Part shown: piece by piece, positions 1 through 8,001 of the stretch
Layout of the letters: the number at the start of each line of letters is the position of its first letter
Position numbering within the stretch: the first letter of the stretch is position 1
NCBI GenBank assembly: GCA_963834135.1
Contig: CAWIAN010000013.1
Location: 186,001-250,000 of the forward strand
Length of the DNA: 64,000 bases
Source: Bog-257 sp963834135
GTDB taxonomy: Bacteria > Acidobacteriota > Terriglobia > Terriglobales > Acidobacteriaceae
Reading direction: 5' to 3'
Translations under genes and position numbers: made by a program
The notes under the pieces: generated by a model
Told to the model about the DNA's origin: nothing
Database searches by the model: none
Seen by the model: the letters and a program-made list of their open reading frames with translations, nothing else

Positions 1-1071
1 CCCGAAGTCGGCGAGAGTCTGATGAATTTGCAGGCAGCGCGCACTCCGGCGCACATCCGGCTGATCTTCGAAGAGCTGTTCTTCCTCGAACTCGGACTGG
101 AGTTGAAGCGCCGCAAAATGCGCGCGCAGACGGGCATCGGCTTCGCCATCAACGATGGCGTGCGCGGGGCCATCAAGCGCATCCTGCCATTTCATCCGAC
201 GGCGGCGCAGAAGCGCGTGCTGAAAGAGATCGCCGCAGACATGGCTGAGCCGGCGCCCATGCGGCGGCTGTTGCAGGGCGATGTTGGGTCAGGCAAGACG
301 ATCGTCGCTTTCGAGGCTGCCGTGATCGCGATCGAGAACGGCTACCAGGTGGCGCTGATGGCTCCGACAGAAATTCTGGCGACGCAGCATTATCTTTCGG
401 CGCGAAAGATTCTGGAGGCCGCTGGTTATCGCATTGTGCTGCTGACAGGCTCGCAGGAGGCCGGCCGCAAGAAACAGGTGCGCCACCACATCGCGCAGGG
501 CAACGCGCAGCTGGTGATCGGGACGCACGCGCTTATCCAGGAGACGGTGGAGTTCGACAAGCTTGGGCTCGTCATCGTCGACGAGCAGCATCGCTTCGGT
601 GTGATGCAGCGCTTCAAGCTGATGAAGAAATCGGATGTCGAACCTCCTCAGCAAGCGCAAGCCGGGCGCTTGCCGGGACTCACGGAAGCCGATGCGACTC
701 GCGAACCTGACGTGCTGGTGATGACCGCGACGCCGATTCCGCGAACGCTGGCGCTGACGATGTATGGCGATCTCGATACCAGCGTGCTCGATGAACTGCC
801 GCCGGGACGTACGCCGATCACGACACGCTGCGTGGGCGACGATCGCGCCGACGAAGTCTGGCAGTTCGTCAAGAAGCAGGTTGCTGCCGGGCATCAGGCG
901 TACGTCGTGTACCCCGTCATCGAAGAAGGCGCGATCACGCCCCAACGCGTGAAAGGCGGACGCTCGGGGACCCCGGAACAAGCGAACTCAAGGCCGCAAT
1001 CAAAATGCACGAGCGGCTGCGCTCGCACGAGTTCTCCAGCCTGCGCGTTGGCCTGCTGCACGGCCGCATGA
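1..1071 (+). CDS. recG: ATP-dependent DNA helicase RecG, middle part (5' end outside window, frameshifted)
   Basis: RecG remodels stalled replication forks and Holliday junctions in the cytoplasm. The reading frame is already open at base 1, so the N-terminal wedge domain lies upstream of the window. Visible helicase motifs are Walker A GDVGSGKT (bases about 283-306), the DEQHRFG box and TATPIPRT. About 24 extra residues, rich in Pro/Gln/Ala, lie between the last two motifs where E. coli RecG is shorter. RecG homology in this frame stops after VVYPVIEE (about base 930); the rest is out-of-frame sequence ending at a stop at 1071. The missing helicase half continues in another frame, in the next entry. 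A single lost base between about 935 and 985 would explain this. It may be a real pseudogene or an assembly error. Confidence 0.9.
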   Translation, partial: PEVGESLMNLQAARTPAHIRLIFEELFFLELGLELKRRKMRAQTGIGFAINDGVRGAIKRILPFHPTAAQKRVLKEIAADMAEPAPMRRLLQGDVGSGKTIVAFEAAVIAIENGYQVALMAPTEILATQHYLSARKILEAAGYRIVLLTGSQEAGRKKQVRHHIAQGNAQLVIGTHALIQETVEFDKLGLVIVDEQHRFGVMQRFKLMKKSDVEPPQQAQAGRLPGLTEADATREPDVLVMTATPIPRTLALTMYGDLDTSVLDELPPGRTPITTRCVGDDRADEVWQFVKKQVAAGHQAYVVYPVIEEGAITPQRVKGGRSGTPEQANSRPQSKCTSGCARTSSPACALACCTAA

Positions 1072-1598
1072 GCGCCGACGAGAAAGACGCGACCATGGCC
1101 GACTTCAAGCGCGGCGAAATTCATGTACTGATCTCGACCACGGTGATCGAAGTTGGCGTGGATGTGCCGAATGCTAACGTCATGGTGATCGAACACGCCG
1201 AGCGCTTCGGCTTGTCGCAGATGCATCAGTTGCGCGGACGCATCGGGCGCGGCGCGGCGAAGTCGTATTGCGTGCTGATGACCGGCGGCAAGGTTTCGGT
1301 GGAAGCGCAGCAGCGGCTGGACGCCATGGTGCGCACGCAGAATGGATTCGAGATTGCAGAGCTCGATTTACAGCAGCGCGGGCCGGGTGAGTTCTTCGGC
1401 ACGCGCCAGGCGGGCATGCCGAACTTTCGTGTAGCCAATCTACTGCGCGACCGCGATCTGCTGGAAGCGGCACGCAAAGAGGCGCGATACGTTCTCGCCG
1501 GCCCGAACACCGATGTTAGCCAGGCCGAAATCGACCGCGCGGTAAAACATCTGCGGAGTCACTGGAATCGGCGGTACGGGTTGGTGGAGGTGGGGTAA
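1005..1598 (+). CDS. recG: RecG helicase, C-terminal part in a shifted frame
   Basis: This continues the preceding recG piece one frame over. In this frame RecG-like sequence can be read from about base 975 (SELKAAIKMHERL), upstream of the first ATG, so the ATG at 1005 is not a real start. Conserved helicase motifs follow: VGLLHGRM, STTVIEVGVDVPNA, AERFGLSQMHQLRGRIGRG (motifs V/VI with the arginine finger) and the RecG-typical QQRGPGEFFGTRQAG. It ends at the normal C-terminus, so only the junction is disturbed. If the frameshift is real, neither half should form a working helicase. Confidence 0.9.
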   Translation: MHERLRSHEFSSLRVGLLHGRMSADEKDATMADFKRGEIHVLISTTVIEVGVDVPNANVMVIEHAERFGLSQMHQLRGRIGRGAAKSYCVLMTGGKVSVEAQQRLDAMVRTQNGFEIAELDLQQRGPGEFFGTRQAGMPNFRVANLLRDRDLLEAARKEARYVLAGPNTDVSQAEIDRAVKHLRSHWNRRYGLVEVG

Positions 1599-1707
1599 AG
1601 TTCGAACGGCGTGGCGAACCTTAAGGTTGTCACTCCGACCGAGGACTTCAGTCCGAGTGGAGGAACCTGCTGTTCGGCACCACGCATCGAATCTCACGGA
1701 GGCTCTC

Positions 1708-2067
1708 ATGCTTGATCCTAAAGAAATCCTGACTTCACTCGCGGATCGCTTCGCGACGACCGGTAAAGTACAAAACGTTTTCGGCGATCCGATCGAGGCG
1801 TACGGCAAGATCATCATTCCGGTTGCCAGCGTGAAATATGGGTTGGGCGCCGGTGGCGGCGGGGAGAACAAGACCGGCTCGGAGGACGCGGTGGGCGGCT
1901 CCGGCGGCGGCGGAGGAGTGAAGGTCACACCGATTGGCGTGATCGAGGTGACGGATGCGGGCACGCACTTCATCCGCTTCTTCGATCCGAAGATGGCAGC
2001 ACGGTTGGTGGTCGGAGGAGTCGTGCTCGGGATGATTCTGCGGCGGGCGTTGCGGTGGCGGAGATGA
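1708..2067 (+). CDS. GerW/YtfJ-family protein
   Basis: A 119-residue protein of the GerW (YtfJ) type. The core PKEILTSLADRF..VFGDPIEA..KIIIPVASVKYGLGAGGG fits the family, which has an N-terminal amphipathic part, a glycine-rich loop (residues about 50-75, nearly all Gly/Ser) and a VTPIGVIEV strand. In Bacillus the family is a spore-germination factor. In non-sporing bacteria its role is unknown, so sporulation is not implied here. A C-terminal hydrophobic stretch (LVVGGVVLGMIL) suggests membrane contact. The start is the ATG preceded by ACGGAGG at 1696-1702, rather than an upstream alternative with no ribosome site. Confidence 0.75.
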   Translation: MLDPKEILTSLADRFATTGKVQNVFGDPIEAYGKIIIPVASVKYGLGAGGGGENKTGSEDAVGGSGGGGGVKVTPIGVIEVTDAGTHFIRFFDPKMAARLVVGGVVLGMILRRALRWRR

Positions 2068-2138
2068 AGTTGATATAGAGGCTCAAGCTCGGGCGCGGGC
2101 CGGAGGCGCCGGGTCGGAGTTCCTTTGCTGCGGTAGCG

Positions 2139-2185
2139 GTCCTTCGACTGCGCTCGGCATTCGCCTTGCTCCGCTCAGGATGACA
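2139..2185. repeat. Dispersed intergenic repeat copy
   Basis: The segment contains CCTTCGACTGCGCTCGGC and GCTCAGGATGACAA, wording I recognise from dispersed repeats in acidobacterial and other environmental genomes. It sits in the gap before selA and accounts for a spurious antisense reading frame there. Just after it (about 2192-2226) is a short degenerate tandem of ACAACTCCGATA-like units. Related GTCAT-type repeats occur near 53830 and 58828. Recognition is from memory, not a search. Confidence 0.5.
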
Positions 2186-2287
2186 ACCTTTAAACAACTC
2201 CGATAAACAGCTCCGATAGACAACTCGATTGGGATTCTGGATCTTGGAACTTGAAAGTTGAAACTGTTTCCCACACACTAATCCAAC

Positions 2288-3724
2288 GTGACCGCCAAGC
2301 CCGATCTCTTTCGCCAGCTTCCTTCGGTTGATGAACTGCTGCGCCATAAAGCGCTCCAGCAGGTCGCAGCTCGCTATGGTCACGCGGCTACGCTCGACGC
2401 GGCGCGTTCCTTCGTCAGCGATCTCCGGGTCAGAGTCGCGGCTAATTCGATTGACGATCAGGCATTGGCCTCGTTGATCGAGAAGGCGCCGGCATCGATT
2501 GAGCAACGGCTGAGTCAATCGATGGCCTACTCGCTGCGGCCTGTCATCAACGCCACCGGCGTGATCCTGCACACCAACCTGGGACGCGCGCCGTTGGGCG
2601 ATGCGGCGTTACAACATGTCGCGGAGGTTGCGCGCGGCTACTCTAACCTGGAGTTTGATCTCGCGACCGGCGAACGCGGCAAGCGAGATGTTGCAGTCAG
2701 TCGTTTATTCGCGAAACTGTTGAACTGTGGCGATCGCGATATTTCGACCATCGTGGTCAATAACAATGCTGCTGCCGTGCTGCTGACGCTGAACGCGCTG
2801 GCCGAGGGCGGGGAAGTCGTCGTCTCACGCGGCGAACTGGTGGAGATTGGCGGGTCGTTTCGCATTCCCGACGTGATGGCGAAGTCGGGCGCGGTGCTGC
2901 GCGAGGTCGGAACCACCAACCGCACGCGCATTGCCGACTACGAGGCCGCGATCAGCGATCGCACGAAGTTGTTGTTGCGGGTGCATCGCTCGAACTTCCA
3001 GATTCTCGGCTTCACCGAGCAGCCGTCGTTGCAGGAGATGGCGGAGCTTGGGCGCAAACACAATATCCCGGTGATGGAAGACCTGGGCAGCGGCGAGCTG
3101 TTCGACCTGCGTAGTGTCGGCGTGCATGGCGAGCCGATGATTGCCGACAGCTTGCGCGCCGGCGTCAACATCGTCACGTTCAGCGGGGACAAGTTGCTGG
3201 GCGGTCCGCAAGCGGGACTGATCAGCGGCGATCGCGAGCTGGTAGCGAAGATTCGCAGCAACCCGCTGTTCCGCGCACTCCGCGTCGACAAGATGTTTTA
3301 CGCCGCGCTGGAGGCGACACTTCTGGCGTACCTACGTGAGGATTATGACTCGATTCCGACACTGCGCATGATGCGAATTTCAGAAGAGGATTTGCAGAAT
3401 CGCGCCGAGCACATGGCTCGAACACTGCGCATCGGTTCACCGCAGCTTGAAGTTGAGGTCGTTGTGTCGCGGTCGGTGCTGGGTGGGGGTTCCGCGCCGG
3501 GGGCGACCCTGCCATCGCGAGCACTGGCGGTGAGGGTAGCGGATGCGCCGCCGGATCGGGTTCTGGATCGCCTGCGGCAGTGGCGGACTCCGATTGTCGC
3601 GCGGGTAGAGGACGATCGCGTGCTGCTGGATTTACGGACGGTTGCGCCGGAGCAGGATGCGGAGATTTTGCTGGCGTTGGAGAGTATTGGCGAGCGGCGG
3701 AAAACAGATCTCTCCTCGGATTGA
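2288..3724 (+). CDS. selA: L-seryl-tRNA(Sec) selenium transferase
   Basis: SelA is a PLP enzyme that converts Ser-tRNA(Sec) to Sec-tRNA(Sec) with selenophosphate. At 478 residues it has normal length. Recognisable blocks are RPVINATGVILHTNLGRAPL (about 85-105), the FDLATGERGKRD segment, VEIGGSFRIPDVM, and the PLP-binding lysine in TFSGDKLLGGPQAG (about K302). The start is GTG; no good Shine-Dalgarno is seen. No selB, selD or tRNA-Sec gene lies in the window. Its presence implies that the organism makes selenoproteins, whose genes would carry in-frame UGA codons. Confidence 0.95.
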   Translation: MTAKPDLFRQLPSVDELLRHKALQQVAARYGHAATLDAARSFVSDLRVRVAANSIDDQALASLIEKAPASIEQRLSQSMAYSLRPVINATGVILHTNLGRAPLGDAALQHVAEVARGYSNLEFDLATGERGKRDVAVSRLFAKLLNCGDRDISTIVVNNNAAAVLLTLNALAEGGEVVVSRGELVEIGGSFRIPDVMAKSGAVLREVGTTNRTRIADYEAAISDRTKLLLRVHRSNFQILGFTEQPSLQEMAELGRKHNIPVMEDLGSGELFDLRSVGVHGEPMIADSLRAGVNIVTFSGDKLLGGPQAGLISGDRELVAKIRSNPLFRALRVDKMFYAALEATLLAYLREDYDSIPTLRMMRISEEDLQNRAEHMARTLRIGSPQLEVEVVVSRSVLGGGSAPGATLPSRALAVRVADAPPDRVLDRLRQWRTPIVARVEDDRVLLDLRTVAPEQDAEILLALESIGERRKTDLSSD

Positions 3725-3810
3725 AGTTCTACTCGTGATGACAATTCTTCACAAGCTACAAATCGGATTCCTTGCATGATCTTGCTATCGAGCGACGGTT
3801 GCAGGATGCT

Positions 3811-3841
3811 GACTACTGACTGCTGACTACTGACTACTGAC
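3811..3841. repeat. Heptamer tandem repeat GACTRCT
   Basis: Four complete 7-bp units (GACTACT, GACTGCT, GACTACT, GACTACT) plus a partial fifth lie immediately before the TTG start of the DUF488 gene. They occupy the place where a ribosome-binding site would be expected. Similar CTAGC/GACT-rich strings occur near 11976 and 30596. Confidence 0.8.
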
Positions 3842-3843
3842 CC

Positions 3844-4491
3844 TTGTCCACTCTCTACACCATCGGTCATTCCACGCGCAGCTTCGACGAGTTGGTTGCG
3901 GCATTGAAGGCGCAAGGCGTCGGCACGCTGGTGGATATTCGCGCGTTCCCGATGTCGCGACGCATGCCGCACTTCAACCGCGAGTTTCTGGAAGTGGAGT
4001 TACCGAAGCGCGGTCTACGTTACGTGTGGATGAGGGAGCTGGGCGGGCATCGCAAGAAGATCCGCGATGATTCTCCGAATACCGGACTACGCAACGATTC
4101 CTTCCGCAACTATGCCGATTACATGCTGACGCCGGAATTCGCGGATGCGATCGAGAGACTGCTTGTGGTCGCGCGGGAAACCGCAGGTTCGTCGCCGCCC
4201 ACCCTCTTGCCAAAGGCAGGCGACGAGGACGGGGCACCCGGTCTTTCTTTCACCCTGTCCGCAGACGTGGCTGGCGAAAATCAGACACCTGGTCGCAATA
4301 CCGCTTACATGTGCGCGGAGCGCGTTTACTTTCAATGTCACCGCATGCTGGTGAGCGATTACCTGGCGGCGCACGGCCACACCGTGCTTCACATCGATAA
4401 TGAGAAGCGCGCGCCGCGTCTACACAAGTTGATGGCCGAGGCGCATGTCGTAGACGGCAAGCTGGTCTACAACGCGCAGCAGTTGTTCTAA
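3844..4491 (+). CDS. DUF488 family protein with an internal insertion
   Basis: The N-terminal STLYTIGHSTRSFDELVAAL and LVDIRAFPMSRRMPHFN, and the late motif YMCAERVYFQCHR, are the signature of DUF488 proteins, whose biochemical role is unknown. The conserved Cys/His pair (MCAE..CHR) is intact. At 215 residues it is longer than its usual relatives. Residues about 112-152 form an extra low-similarity segment between the ARE helix and the AYMCAE strand, and its DNA looks like an intergenic repeat (separate entry). The start is TTG after a heptamer tandem repeat, with no ribosome site, so initiation is uncertain. Confidence 0.85.
   Translation: MSTLYTIGHSTRSFDELVAALKAQGVGTLVDIRAFPMSRRMPHFNREFLEVELPKRGLRYVWMRELGGHRKKIRDDSPNTGLRNDSFRNYADYMLTPEFADAIERLLVVARETAGSSPPTLLPKAGDEDGAPGLSFTLSADVAGENQTPGRNTAYMCAERVYFQCHRMLVSDYLAAHGHTVLHIDNEKRAPRLHKLMAEAHVVDGKLVYNAQQLF
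4177..4299. repeat. Repeat-like insertion inside the DUF488 coding region
   Basis: The segment interrupts the DUF488 alignment but keeps the frame open (about 41 codons). It contains an 8-bp inverted repeat, TCGTCGCC at 4189-4196 and GGCGACGA at 4219-4226. This is nested with CCCACCCTCTTGCC and GAGGACGGGGCACCC, a pattern like the CCCACCCT..AGGGTGGGGCACCC dispersed hairpins I associate with Acidobacteria. The encoded residues are Gly/Pro/Ala-rich with no recognisable domain. Confidence 0.55.
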
Positions 4492-4498
4492 GGCGCTC

Positions 4499-4666
4499 TT
4501 CGCTATTCGCTATTCGCTTTCGCGAAAGGCTCGCTCCAACGGGCATTTCCTGCCAAGCCTACGGCGCTCGGTTTTTCTACGGCCAGACCCAGCCGTGACG
4601 GCTGGGCTAACCTATGCACGCCTACGGTGTGGACCGTCCGGAGAATAGCGAACAGCGAAAGGCGAA
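4499..4666. repeat. Inverted TTCGC-rich repeat pair
   Basis: The left arm (4499-4526) is built of TTCGCTA/TTCGCTTTCGC units. The right arm (4643-4666) reads GAATAGCGAACAGCGAAAGG, approximately the reverse complement. The arms enclose about 115 bp with a further small hairpin (GCCGTGACGGC). A related TTCGC-rich string lies at 8237-8270. No coding capacity is evident between the arms. Confidence 0.6.
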
Positions 4667-4696
4667 CGGCGTCTTTTTTGCTACCATCGAATATCC

Positions 4697-5401
4697 ATGG
4701 CAAAACAGGCGGTCTTCCGCGAGCGCAACAAGCGCTACTATCGCGTTCTGCATACTCCGATCTGGATTTGGGTCTTCTGGGTGCTTCCCGGATGGCCGCT
4801 GACCTATGACCTTTACACGCACGGACCGGACCGTCGTCACTGGGTCTGGCTGGCGATCATTCTGGTGTTTGTCGCGTGGCGCGGGTTGGCCGGGCGTCTG
4901 CCCGGATGCGAGCCGCGTCCGTACATCACGCACTACGGCGTGCATCAGCCGAACCTGTGGTATCGCGTGGTGTGCTACACGGCGGCGTGGGTCGACATCA
5001 TCGTCCCGTACGCGCTCAACCTGATCGGCCTGACCATCGCTTCAACCAACGGCCAGTGGATCCTCAAAGACCTTTACCACTACGCGTACTATCCGCTGGC
5101 GCTGGCGGTCGTGCTGGCGACGGCCTTTGATTGGACGCCGCGCGCCAAGCGCGACACCTTTGGCGAGGGCGTCGAGCGTGCCTGGTTCTATGTCGCCATC
5201 TGGACGGTGGTACCGACACAGGTCATCAACTGGGGCGCCTGGCGCTTCGGCAAGTTCATGGACCTGGCTCCGCTGCCGCTGGCGAGGGTTCGCCTGCTGG
5301 TGTGTCTGCTCTCGACCGCGTTCTTCTTCCTGCTCGGCTATTCGCAAAAACTTCCGCGAACCACGCGGCATTATGAGGGAGTGGCCGCGGCGGGAGTCTA
5401 G
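4697..5401 (+). CDS. Unassigned integral membrane protein
   Basis: I do not recognise this 234-residue protein. It has about five or six hydrophobic segments: around IWIWVFWVLPGWPLTYDLY, WLAIILVFVAW, WVDIIVPYALNLIGLTI, YYPLALAVVLATAF, FYVAIWTVVPTQVI and LLVCLLSTAFFFLLGY. The N-terminus is basic (FRERNKRYYRVL). It stands alone between repeat-bearing gaps. No Shine-Dalgarno precedes the ATG, but TACCAT lies nine bases upstream, so a leaderless or near-leaderless transcript is possible. Confidence 0.7.
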   Translation: MAKQAVFRERNKRYYRVLHTPIWIWVFWVLPGWPLTYDLYTHGPDRRHWVWLAIILVFVAWRGLAGRLPGCEPRPYITHYGVHQPNLWYRVVCYTAAWVDIIVPYALNLIGLTIASTNGQWILKDLYHYAYYPLALAVVLATAFDWTPRAKRDTFGEGVERAWFYVAIWTVVPTQVINWGAWRFGKFMDLAPLPLARVRLLVCLLSTAFFFLLGYSQKLPRTTRHYEGVAAAGV

Positions 5402-5642
5402 AGGTTAAAAACCGTAAATTAAGGGATATGGGTGATAAGTATCAAACGGCCTGTTCACAACAGCCAACTCCTACGCCCTCTTAGTGGCTTGGCGGCCGCG
5501 CAAATAGCCCCTCTTGATGGTGAAAAAGGCGAATCTGAGTTCTTATTTTATAGTGTCGCAGACTATGCGATAGGTGTACCATTCCTGAATTCTCGGGACA
5601 ACTCAGGAAAGTGGAACCCACCCTCGCGAGGAACTTAGGCCT

Positions 5643-7505
5643 ATGCAACCTCAGGCGCTCGTATTAATGTTCCGCAACATCTTCCTGGCAGGAATAGCCT
5701 CAATATCGATAATGTTCGTTGAGCTTCCGCTGCCCGCACAGAATATCGTTCCTCCAACGGCTGTAGAGGCGGCGAAAGTGCCTCGCTTCGCGTCACGGCT
5801 CACCCCTCCAGCTAATCGATCCGCGTCACGGCCGAAGCCGCAGCCGAAGTCTCGCAGCGGCCCTTATGAATTTCTTCTCTACGACAATGGACCCATCGAT
5901 GGCACTACCGATGCTTGGGCGTTCAGCGGCGGAGCGGTCGTCAGCGATAGCTACGCCGTAAATATCCAAGACAACCCAGGCGCGGTTGGAATCAGTTTCG
6001 GAGCGTGGTTGTTTCCCGGCGACACGCTGAACTCGGCTGAGGTTTCGATCACCTCAGGCCCAAACGGCGGTATGGTTTACCTTGATCGAACCGTAAACTT
6101 CACTCAATCGAATTGCTGGCCCAACAATAGCGGCTTTAACGTGTGCACGGAGACCGCCTTTTTCTATGGCCCTTACAATGGTACGTTCTGGGTGAACCTG
6201 CAAAATGGGTCGGCGACGAACGGCGACCCGGTGTACTGGGACCAAAATGGCGGTCCGTCGCAGGCCATCGCAAGTGGTGTTGGACCCATTCCCTCGGAAT
6301 CGTTCAGCATCCTGGGCTCGTGCCCACCGGCAGACCAGCCGACGCCCCCGGCAAAGGCTGTCACCGTTGCACCGTCGCCCACCCAGAGTTATCAAGTTAT
6401 TTACAACTTCACGGGCAACGGGGACGGTCGCTATCCCTACAGCGGTGTGATAGTCGACGCTGCAGGCAATCTTTACGGCATGACCAGCGGCTTTGTGGGA
6501 AATCCTTACGGCGTCACCAGTGGCTTTCCATCCGGTGAAGGTACCGTGTTTAAGCTATCTCCCACTGGCTCCGGTTGGCGGTTCACCCTTCTGTATTCGT
6601 TGTCCGGTCAGGGCAGTGGTACGTACGGCACGCTTGCCTTTCACCCTAATGGAACTCTCATCGGCACTGCGCCCGCTGCCGGGACGAACGGTGACCTCTT
6701 TGGCCTATCTCCCTACAGCCACGTATCGCCGAGTACCCTAAGTGATTGGAAGTACACACTGCTTCACGCTTTTACCGGCGGCGACGATGGTTCCAGTCCA
6801 AGCGGAAGTTTTGTGGTCGACAACTCGGGCAATATCTATGGAACGACCCAACAGGGTGGCGTTAACCAGGGCGCTGACGGCCGCGGCGGTACGCTCTATG
6901 AGTTCGCAAATGGCAACCTCCAAGTCCTGCACGCTTTCCCCGCGTTTCCTGGCGATGGCAAAACTCCGGTAGGGGTGGTGAGCGGCCCGGATGGCTTGTA
7001 CGGCATTACCGAACTTGGTGGCAGCTATGGCAGTGGCACGCTATTCACGACAGCAGGAGGCTACCAAGTCCTTCATAACTTCACGCAATATACAGAAGGC
7101 AATCCAATGAGCTTGGCGGCAGACCAAGCGGGGAATCTGTACGCCACGTCCAGCTTTTCTCCCGGTCCTTGCGAGCAGGAACAAGGGAGGGTTTTCTCGT
7201 TGTCTGCACCGGACTGGACCCCCTCCACGCTGGCGTCATTCCAAGGTCAAGTCTCGTCCTGGCTATCGACCGATGCTCTCGGAAATGTTTACGGCGCAGG
7301 CGATACCGGTGGGCCGGGTTATGGCACTGTCTTCAAACTGAGCTGTTGCTGGACCTACACGGATCTCCACGACTTCGCTGGTCCGCCGAATGATGGTGAC
7401 GGTCCGGTAGCGGCCCCCGTGGTCGACGCCCAAGGAAACATCTACGGCACCACCGCATTCGGCGGGGCCTACGGGTTCGGCACGGTATGGAAAATTTCGC
7501 CGTAG
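5643..7505 (+). CDS. Secreted two-part protein: AWLFPGD domain plus Gloeo_Verruco-type repeats
   Basis: An N-terminal signal sequence (MFRNIFLAGIASISIMFVELPLPAQ) is followed by a Pro/Arg linker. Residues about 75-225 form a domain beginning YDNGPIDGTTDA and containing GAWLFPGD, GFNVC and IPSESFSILG. The same domain makes up the two PEP-CTERM proteins near 55.5-56.8 kb. From about residue 250 to the end there are at least six repeats of the type G.IYGTT..GG..G.GTVFKL, which match the TIGR03803 (Gloeo_Verruco) repeat; these repeats probably fold as a beta-propeller. There is no PEP-CTERM anchor, so the protein is probably released or held by other means. Function unknown. An internal ATG at 5667 is an alternative start. 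Confidence 0.8.
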   Translation: MQPQALVLMFRNIFLAGIASISIMFVELPLPAQNIVPPTAVEAAKVPRFASRLTPPANRSASRPKPQPKSRSGPYEFLLYDNGPIDGTTDAWAFSGGAVVSDSYAVNIQDNPGAVGISFGAWLFPGDTLNSAEVSITSGPNGGMVYLDRTVNFTQSNCWPNNSGFNVCTETAFFYGPYNGTFWVNLQNGSATNGDPVYWDQNGGPSQAIASGVGPIPSESFSILGSCPPADQPTPPAKAVTVAPSPTQSYQVIYNFTGNGDGRYPYSGVIVDAAGNLYGMTSGFVGNPYGVTSGFPSGEGTVFKLSPTGSGWRFTLLYSLSGQGSGTYGTLAFHPNGTLIGTAPAAGTNGDLFGLSPYSHVSPSTLSDWKYTLLHAFTGGDDGSSPSGSFVVDNSGNIYGTTQQGGVNQGADGRGGTLYEFANGNLQVLHAFPAFPGDGKTPVGVVSGPDGLYGITELGGSYGSGTLFTTAGGYQVLHNFTQYTEGNPMSLAADQAGNLYATSSFSPGPCEQEQGRVFSLSAPDWTPSTLASFQGQVSSWLSTDALGNVYGAGDTGGPGYGTVFKLSCCWTYTDLHDFAGPPNDGDGPVAAPVVDAQGNIYGTTAFGGAYGFGTVWKISP

Positions 7506-7750
7506 TGGCAGGGGCCGATGGCATGGGTGGGTAAGTCAGTCTCACCTGAACCCCGTGCGCTTTGAGCGCGTCGATAGCTTGGGAGGTGTAACATCCCGTC
7601 GGAAGCCCGGTCGTCTCATGCCATCTGTTATCGCCCGCAGCAGGCTGGTTCGTGAGACTGTCCGAGATGGGGTAGTCTATGTCGCAAATACATAGCTGCC
7701 CATGGATGGGCGTTGTAACATCCCCGTTTCATAAATCAGGATTGACCGGC
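7506..7750. other. Noncoding gap with an imperfect inverted repeat
   Basis: No credible gene. AGTCTCACCTGAACC (7538-7552) and its imperfect complement GGTTCGTGAGACT (7647-7659) face each other about 95 bp apart. TGTAACATCCC occurs twice (about 7587 and 7714). The arrangement could be a worn small mobile element, but I find no transposase remnant. Confidence 0.35.
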
Positions 7751-7781
7751 AAAAGAAAAAGGCGGCCTATTCAGCCGCCTC
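7751..7781 (-). terminator. Rho-independent terminator of the cold-shock gene
   Basis: Read on the minus strand, GAGGCGGCTGAATAGGCCGCC forms a GGCGGC/GCCGCC stem followed by TTTTTCTTTT. It lies about 20 bases after the stop of the cold-shock gene. Confidence 0.85.
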
Positions 7782-7800
7782 TTAGAACTTTAAGCTCGAA

Positions 7801-8001
7801 CTACAGAACTTGTACGTTTTCAGCCTGCCAGCCCTTCGGCCCTTTGACTACGCTGAACGAGACCGCCTGGCCTTCCTGCAAACTGCGGAAGCCATTAGTC
7901 TGGATTGCAGAATAGTGAACAAATACGTCTTCGCCATTCTGACGGCTGATAAAGCCGTAGCCCTTCGCGTCATTGAACCACTTAACTGTTCCTTGTTCCA
8001 T
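7801..8001 (-). CDS. csp: Cold-shock domain protein
   Basis: A 66-residue single cold-shock domain, which binds single-stranded RNA/DNA as an RNA chaperone. The sequence runs MEQGTVKWFNDAKGYGFI with RNP1 KGYGFI and RNP2 VFVHYSAI, then GPKGWQAENV. The ATG is preceded by GAAGGAAC on the minus strand. The gene is monocistronic with a clear terminator. About 230 bp of noncoding leader and intergenic DNA lies upstream on its strand, long enough for the structured 5' leader common to such genes, though I cannot show folding. Confidence 0.95.
   Translation of the reverse strand: MEQGTVKWFNDAKGYGFISRQNGEDVFVHYSAIQTNGFRSLQEGQAVSFSVVKGPKGWQAENVQVL

Noticed and set aside
925..1005. Programmed ribosomal frameshift in recG
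   Set aside because: No slippery heptamer or downstream pseudoknot is evident, and recG is not known to use one; mutation or assembly error is simpler.
1970..2572. Minus-strand frame across the selA upstream gap
   Set aside because: It is created by the dispersed repeat (CHPERSK-type translation) and the antisense of selA; not a gene.
5432..5638. Short plus-strand frame before the 5643 gene
   Set aside because: No ribosome site, no conserved pattern, and sequence composition unlike the coding neighbours.
7533..7726. Possible remnant insertion sequence with inverted ends
   Set aside because: The inverted match is imperfect and short, and no transposase fragment can be read in any frame; kept only as an unexplained gap.
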